This document shows, in pieces, positions 51,901-60,900 of a DNA stretch of 64,000 bases. The position numbers and the translations under genes were made by a program. Below the pieces are notes generated by a model, which was given only the letters and a program-made list of their open reading frames with translations, was not told the origin of the DNA and did no database searches. The stretch comes from Rhyacophila brunnea. Its lineage: Eukaryota; Arthropoda; Insecta; Trichoptera; Rhyacophilidae. Where the stretch lies: NCBI GenBank assembly GCA_022495005.1, contig JAGYXB010000186.1:62001-126000 (forward strand). The letters run 5' to 3'. How positions within the stretch are numbered: the first letter of the stretch is position 1; each line of letters starts with the position of its first letter.

Positions 51901-54900
51901 CAGACGTGAGAGGCAAGTCACCGCTCCACAGCGCACCAGCACGCTCGTGTCACGACACAAACTCACCAGCATCTGTGTAGGATAAATCGAGTTTAATTAC
52001 TACTTTAAAATGTTTATTGATATGCGTCATGACTAAAACATTGTACAGTGAAACCCCGATTCTACGGTTTTCAAGGGACCCTAAAAAAAGAATGATAGAT
52101 GCAGGAAACGATAAATGAGGGATATATATACACCCGATCCTCTTTTTGCACAGTTTAAAAAAAGTATTATTTTTTATTATCTTTTATTTACACGGATTTT
52201 TTTGCTTTAACACGGTTTAAAAAACTAAAAAGAATAAAAATACGCATGTATGTACATAGTTATCAAAAAATTGCATTGCAATGGACTGGACGCCGCATAC
52301 ATAATGTGTTGTCATCCGATGCCACCCAGATATACATATGTACATACATGGCGACACTAGTCAGTCACTTCGGGATCAATACGGGAGACGCGCCGCGTAC
52401 TTCAGCGTCAGCATCATTAAATATTTCCAGCGATGAGAGTGACTCGACTTATAAAAATTCGTGATACGAGATGTGAGGCAAACAAAGCGACATGACTGAA
52501 AGTTCTGTATGTATCATAAACAATTCTACGAAAGTGAAATGAAATATATTGAACAAAAACGGTCAATCGGGATAATATTTGTGACGGGACCATGATATTT
52601 AGACGATAGATCGAGGAAAACGATAAATCAGGGAACGGTTAATGCGGGATTTTTTAACATTGTTCTTATGGATGTTTGGCGGGACTTTCAAAAATGAACG
52701 ATCCGTGCGGGAAAACGATTTATGCGAGATCGGGGTTCCACTGTATTTCCATGTTTCCCCCCTTTTTTCTTGTTTCATTTTGACTTAGGTATCAATGGGT
52801 TTATAGTCTATTCTATACATAAGGCAGCTGTCGACGGTAGTTTATCATATTTATGTATTGAGGCAGTTAATTGTTACAATAAGTTAACCTCATACCTTAT
52901 ACCTCAATACATAATATGATAAACTACCGTCAATAGCCGACTTGTGTATAGAATGACCCATAGAAAGTACTAAAATGTTTCTTCTTTTAATGCTAGAAAT
53001 ACCTGTAAGTCGATATAATAAACCGAAAGGTACGCTGGATTGATGAAATATTAAGGTTCGTTGAAATTGCATGGTAGTGAAGAACAAGGGACCTAGAAGA
53101 CTGATGATACAAACAATCAAAGGATTGTTTTCTTTAGTTTAGTAATATAAGTCGAAAAAACGAGAAGACAGCTAAATGCCAACATTAATTTCTCCAATAT
53201 GGTAAAACCGTTTAACTTATACTTACAAGATAATATTATATAGTATACATTTTTTGTGTAAAATAAACAATATTTATTTCATCTCAGAATAAAATTTCCA
53301 TACGGATACGGTTAGAGAAATATTACCCAAAAATCGTTTTTGGCTGCCATTTTACTAAGATGGCGTTGTTTAACCAAGGGTGCCAGAGTGTTTACTACCC
53401 TGACAGATCAGTCAAAAGACCTTTATCCCTCGACAATACCAGGTCATGCCACATTAACATAGGCTGGCGACCAGACTATAATTATTAACTACACATTGTT
53501 AAATAGAAGATCGCTCGACGGCTAAATCATTTGTGTTATGATATAATTTGTGTTGGGCAAAATATTGTACCTCCAAGTTGTCCTTGGTGAGAAGTTGCAC
53601 ATTGCTGTCTAAAAGATTGTGCAGAAGTGTCATGGCGGTTCTCCGTACGGTCACTCGCTCGTCCCTCATCCTGCGTCTCACCAACTCCACCAGAGGACCC
53701 TCGCTCTCTAATACTTCCTGCGAAATAGCATTACATTAAGGCGAATTCTTTGCCTCAATTTACGATCAAATGTGACTTCAACGCCATCTAAAGGCATCTA
53801 CAGGCATCTACCATGAATTTCTAAAAATGTGTTACTAAAAACTTTCGTCGATCGCAACCAGATGGCAATAAAATATAAAATAAAATATTGTGTGTCGCCA
53901 CATATTAAAAATCATAAGCTTGATAAAAATGCATTTAAATTTATTATATATTTACTTACCTATGTAAAAATATTTACAATTAATATTACCCCATAAAATA
54001 TTTACAATTCTAACATGTCTATTTGATTTGATTTAAAGTGTTTATGATTTTTACATTTTGTTTACCGTAGTTTTTTTTACAGTGGCAATACAAGGTATCC
54101 TGTCCAGTCAATGAACCAGATTTTTTTACGTTGTCAATACGAATTAATATAAATATTTTTCTACAGTAAAATTCATTTATAGTAGTAATGTTTATAAGAT
54201 TGAGTTTAATCTTGTACAATTGACAATTACATCGAATTTCTACTAGAGGTGGAATAAAAGAATGATATGAAATGAATAGCAAAACAAATGCCATTCGAAT
54301 TATTATTAAACAAAATAAGGAATATACAGTTGTACTTGGTTATTACTAGGAAGGTTGGACCGGCTGAATTGCTCGTTATAAGCGGTACTCGTTATATCAG
54401 AGAATAGGTATTTTTATTGTCGGCGAAAACAACAATTAGACACTTAACTAGTGTCATAAACGTAATCTGTCCCCGGCGGCATCCTGTCCGATCGGATTTT
54501 ATTGCTTAGGGTCGAAATGTCTTTAAACGATCAACACATTACCAGTATTTTAGCTCGGTATATCCGATAAGTATCTCGTTATAACAGTGAATAAAAATGT
54601 ATGGAGAAAATCATATACAAAATGTCAACGACTGTTTCCTCATTACATCCGAGATCTCGCTATGTCCGAGATTGTAATAACCGAGTTCGACTGTAGTTAT
54701 AATTATGACAATGTCGATATTATATAGACATCCCAATTCATTTCGTTTCAACCATGTCCGATCCTAATGTACTATATATGCTACCAGGTCACACTGCAGA
54801 TGAATATTACCTACTCTATAAACTTAGGGAAGGTAAAGAAAACAACTTGTCATAGGAATGGTCAATTTTAATAGAACATTACACAATAAAAACAATACAA

Positions 54901-57900
54901 AAACATTATAAATAGGATAATTAAATATATTTACACTTAAAATTAGTTAAAATTATGAAATAAAACCCTAAATATCTACTTTAAAATTGCTTTGAGCTGC
55001 ATCCTATACTGTGTGATACAGCTCAAAGCAAAATTTTGTGCACACGTATATATTGCATTTTATGCAAATATAACTGGTGCGGGACTTGCATCCAGGGTAT
55101 CTGCACACGGATGCTGAATGGTGGCCAACGCTGTCCAAACGTACCTCAGCGATCGGTTGGGGGAAAGCCGTTCTCCTGCGAGCTGGTGGCTCTGTGTCTA
55201 CCTGCGATGTCGACATGTTTCTTGGCCGACCTCGTGCTGGCAGTGTTAAAATGTTGGCTACCCGATCTTCATACCGAATCATATCTTTCGCTAATCTGAT
55301 TCAGTACGACAACAGTCCCATAATATCCTTTCGTGGTACATTTTCTAGTTTACAATTCCGCATATACATTAGCCAACAGTTTACTACCGCCAAGTCCACA
55401 AAGTGGTTAAAAACCCTCACAGGCCATTTGCATGTCTTCATCGCAGTCCTGTAATAAGCAATTATCCGATCGCAAAGATCAATGCCACCCATCGACATAT
55501 TGTAGTGCTTTACAATGGCCGGCTGAGTGGCACTGATCTTCCTCTTTACTTCCTTCGATCATCGCATGCAAGTACCAACAGGAGTACTGCCGACAGCAGT
55601 GTAAAATAATAACACGGATTTATTATCTTTCCACTTGACTACACAGACTTTGTCATCCTACCGAACCTTCTCATCCCAATCTCCCCTCTGCATTGCCTTA
55701 TCGTTTTTTTAATTTCTTAATCACATCGCCGATTCTATTACTTCTGACAGTTCCAGTTAAGAATATTTTGTCTTGAAGTAACGAATCGGCGAGCTTCAAA
55801 CTAGTGAAAAACGATCAGTATAGACAATGCAGGAGGATTGGGGAGAGTCCGGCAGAGTAACTTGACCACACTTGCGCCCAGACCGAACTGCTTCATATCT
55901 CCATCTGATACCGTTCCCTTCCCTACATATATGTGAAAATCTATCACTAATCCATCTCTGGCCGCGAGAACAAAATTTTTAAGGCCTACAGGATTTGGCT
56001 TGTTAAGCACAAATTGCCTGTGTCTACAGCGGCCAGTGAACGGCATCATTTGCTCGTCGATGGAGTTATGAGCAGGTCTGGGCAAAGTATGGCATTTTTT
56101 TAGAACCTCACTTAAAAAGGGACTAATCTTCCAAAGTTTATCTGTGCAGCCCATGCGGTCAGCAGTGTTATCTGCAAAATGAAAGTGATTCCGCAGTTCG
56201 AAGTACCCGTCTCTGGGCATTGCTTGATTAATGATTGGAATGCTTAGATCATAAACACCAGTACATTCGAGTCTGCGGAAACCTTAATGTACCCATCATA
56301 ATTTGGATGACGGTGAATACGAATTTCGAATTCGTATTCACCGACCACAAGTCCCTTTTTTGTGCTGAATATAAATTTGTCTGCTCAGCTATTTTTTCGA
56401 AGAGAGCGAGGTTGAAGTATTCGAAAAAGGAGCTGAGTACATTGTCAGCAACATGCCCTCTCGCCAACAAATCTTCCTCCAATTCCGGACCAGCATTCGG
56501 CATACTGAAACAATAGGAAAAAATATTATTACATAATCCATATTTCCTCATTAATTCAAGTATTTAGCAGTAAAAATACAAATAATGATGGGCAATAATA
56601 TGTTTTGATTGAAGTTTACTATTCAAACCATCAACTCCTCATTCGAGACAATCGCTACATCATGTGTACAAGATGTAATGAATTCTTGTTTTTATGCCAA
56701 AGCATGTAATGAAAATGAATCTAATGTATGACTGGATGGTATATAAAACCAATAAATATATTATTAAGAAAATTGTAAACCTACCATTTTGTGAGCCAGG
56801 GAAGAACCCTGGATTGTGATGTCGAAGGTTGTAAATGTCGAATGTAAATGTCGTCGCTGTTGTCGGACTCGTAACCGTCGCCGACTTCGCAGTCACTGTC
56901 GTCCAATATTTCGTCGAGTTCATCAGTATTAAAAGATTTATCTATATGTAAACAAAAAAACATAACCTCATTATATTCATATACTCGTGTTAAACTTATC
57001 ACTGTAGATAACGTTTTCAATTTACGATTATGTTGTATTAAAAACACGGACACGTGTTTGAAAGCACATAAAATATTTGATTATAATCAATATGGTTACA
57101 TTGTACAGCATTGTGAATAATTATAATGATGATTATGAGATACATTTTCGAGACAAGTTTCAGTAATTTTGAATGAAATTAAAATTTTATTTTATTAAAT
57201 TCGGTTCTACAATCATATTATGCGAATGAAAGAAATTCACTATCTATTAGATAATTTACAAAACGTACAAGATAGGCTCGATGACATTTGTCATAAACAT
57301 AACCTCAAACTGACGTAAAGTATTTATAATTTTACGAAAACGATGAGTATACGCCTAAAATAATATATATTGATGATAAATGCATGATGGTGATTGAAAA
57401 TACAGTATATGTAACTCTTTTAAATAATTTTTGAATGTTTGTTTGACAATCAAAACTGCATGACATAGTTTGTCATTTTGATGTACGATAATAATATTAT
57501 TTATTATACACTGAAAAGTTTACTTACTTGACAAAAATGTTACTGATGAGAAGTATCTTATCTATGCTGATGAGTCGATTCCTTCCTGTTTTCAAACAAT
57601 ATAATAATGGCAAAAAAATAAAGAAGAATTGTTATAAACCCGATATTCGATGTCTGTTATCTATGTATTCGATCGAGAGCACGAATGCTACCATATGTTA
57701 AAATGCGAGATTTGTTTATTTTGTTGATTATTTTTATCATAAATAATGATAAAAAACAGTTGTAATTTAAGCAAATACTAATTGCAAATAATACGCAGTT
57801 TCAAATTTTGAATATAGGCAGGTTCCTACGTATATTAAGTAAATATTGTAATTTTAATTATAAAGTTATTTTTATTCATATGGCAATTTCGCGTCGAAGT

Positions 57901-60900
57901 TTTACCACAAACTGATCCTAGCCAAAATGAAGCAGAAAAATGTTATTTTGTCTTGTCTATGTGTGAGTTTCATTTTCAATGTCATGTTGTTGCATGTGTG
58001 TGTATTTTGTATATGTGTATTGTTTCGAAATAGTTCCACGGTGGCAGCACCGGACAGCTAAACATCGGTTGAATTTGGGCAATTATTATGGTTTCGATTT
58101 CTATCGATTCGTTAATATACAAAAATACAAGATTAAATTCAAATTACTGCCGTAAAAATTAATAAATAATATTTTTAATAGAAACGCTAAACGTTTTTCG
58201 CGATAAATTGCGTCTAAGCCGAGGTTTTTCGATTTTAATTGCGTGCTTTCTAACCTCTAAATCGATGTTTTTTAAATTTGAAAAACAAGATATAAGGATA
58301 TAATAAATTCCAATTTTCGTTTAGCGTTTCCCTGGGTAATAGATTTACGTACATTTTTATCGTAATTTTGATAATAAATCTTATGTCATTCATTCTTACC
58401 ACCCGATAGAAATGTACCGAATTTGACACGTATTTTTGGTATATAGAACTCCATGATACTTCTTAATTTTTTATTTTATTTTTCTCATTACTTTTGAATA
58501 TATATTTACCGATTAATAAACTTTTCTAGCTATTTTTCGATAACAAATTTACCTAGAGACATCACCTTAATAACACTCCTCCGTTCCGCTGAGATAATGA
58601 TGCAAATGAATGTAGAATTTTAAGTTATTTATATTTTATTCAATGATAAGTCAATGTTTTATTAAATGTATTATAGAATCAAATATTTTTTTCTAGAATT
58701 CATTGTTATTTTAATTTAGCATGGGAATATTTAGCTTTGTTTCTTATTGTACTACATCAGTCTTTCTCAAAGTGGGCGATAACCACTCCTTGCGGGTGCT
58801 GGAGGCTTTCAGGGGGGCAGTAGAAGGCTCAAAAAAAATAAGGGGGCATTAAGGAAATCTAGAGGGGCGACGGCAGACAAATTCTATCTATAAAAATCCG
58901 ACAGAATCATAATACATACATACATACAAAAAATTTCGGTTGATCGCGGCGATTTACGGTTCTTTTTAAGTGAATTCGAGCCTGATATTAACAAACTCGT
59001 CTTTTTTCAGATTATTGTAGGATGTTTATTATGATATTTAGCATATATATTTTAAATAGCTTTTTATAAAATCCCCTGTTGATCATAGATGTAGGTTTTG
59101 TATAACCCTACAACTGACATGTTATTGTCTATGGTCATTTACAGACCACATACAATAACGCAACGGAAAAGACAGTTGTCATTGAGCACCGCGCGTCCGT
59201 GTCTCTTTTTAATATCTAAATTCTAAAATATAATTTAAACCTTTACACACAAACAAGAATTAATATAACGTATTTCGTTGTGCTGTGTTACCAAACTTTA
59301 TTGCCATAACTAAGAAAATACCAACTCGTGTTTCCATTCATCATTGCCTGATGATGTCATACACACACGACGCAACCATCAGAACACATACGTAACATCG
59401 GGGACAAGATAAAAACAATTAAACACCCCCTCGATATAGAATTTCACTTATTGTGACAGTGTCAAAAACATGTTCCCAGCAATCAATGTGGGGGAAAGTT
59501 ACCTGTAGGTTGGGTGATGTATTCATAAGTCTCAATATAATATTGATGAAAGCATACTTTGAGTGTATCGTCGAGAGCTGCCCCTTGAGGGGGTGATGTG
59601 CAGAAGACGAGCACAGTCATGGCTTTGGTGCGGACAGCTCCTGAAACGTCCTCGCACCTCTCCAATGCCACTCGCACCAGATCCTCATGCGCCACCGTCT
59701 GCATCTGCGCCGGCACCGCCACAGCACCCTCTCTCCCTTCCTCTGCCTCTTCTCCCATCAATGTGGTGTCTTCCTCTAGACTCCGCTCCGCCCCCATCAC
59801 CAAGCAACCGATCACTTCCTGCAAAACACTCATGTAATGAATGTGTTGAAGATTCCACAATCGAGTTATTTGCATACTTACTAGGATTTCAAGCCCGGCA
59901 ATAGGTATGTAAATTGAAAAAAAATGTAATATTATTGTTCATGTACGTGCCACGATCATGCAGAGATATTTCTGACTATGAACGAATCATTTCAGTTCTG
60001 CTTGTTGAAGGTTAGGGATTGCAATACCGAATGAAAATACTAATACCGGTATTCGTGAAATATATGGAAAAACAGAAGTATCCACCAATAAAATATAAAA
60101 ATCTCTTTAAAATATTAATATCTTATAGCAAAAATATATACCTACTTAGCATAATTATAATATACATATAATATTATGTAAACTGTTAAAATTGGCGAAG
60201 GTATGATAATAATATAGCGGTGGTGAAAGATTGGACGTAGACTGCTAAGATCTGACATAAATAGTGCACACTAAACTTTGTTAGTCTTACATATTTGTTA
60301 TCATTGAACTGCCTACAATTTTCAGATAGTTTTCGTAAGTTTTAAAAATTCAATTAAACCTTACCAAGCCATAATAGATAATAGGCAAAAATATTCATCT
60401 ATCTATAAAATATCTAAAATTATGCCATTAAATCATACATCATTTTGAATAAGTATTATTATTTAATAAATATAGAAGAATAATTTTTATCTATAGTCGT
60501 TTGATTTAGGCAGGGCTTAATGATTTAAAAAAAAACTAACTAACACCATCTGTAATATTATGTATTCTCAATTCGACGAAAACAAATAAATATGACTGAA
60601 AAAGTGTGCAATATTTTTGTGGGATCGCACATAGCATACCTAAACAATAATTACAGTTTGGTTTAGGCAGGGTTTAAATGAATTTTAAAAACTAACCAGC
60701 ACCGCCTGCAAATTGTATTCTTGGTTCAGTGAAAAAGAATAAATACGACTGAAATGTTTAGTGTACACTATTTATGTTGGATCTTAACAGCCTACCTTCA
60801 CCCTTCGCCACTGTAATATGGTAGAGATGCTGATGTTTCCCAATACCTAGTAGTTGAACCATTGGCACTTTCTTCTTCGAATGATATTTCAATAAACTTA

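Noticed and set aside
58768..58870. hAT-like start agtctttctcaaagtgggcg with GC-rich follow-on
   Set aside because: No partner end or duplication could be placed.
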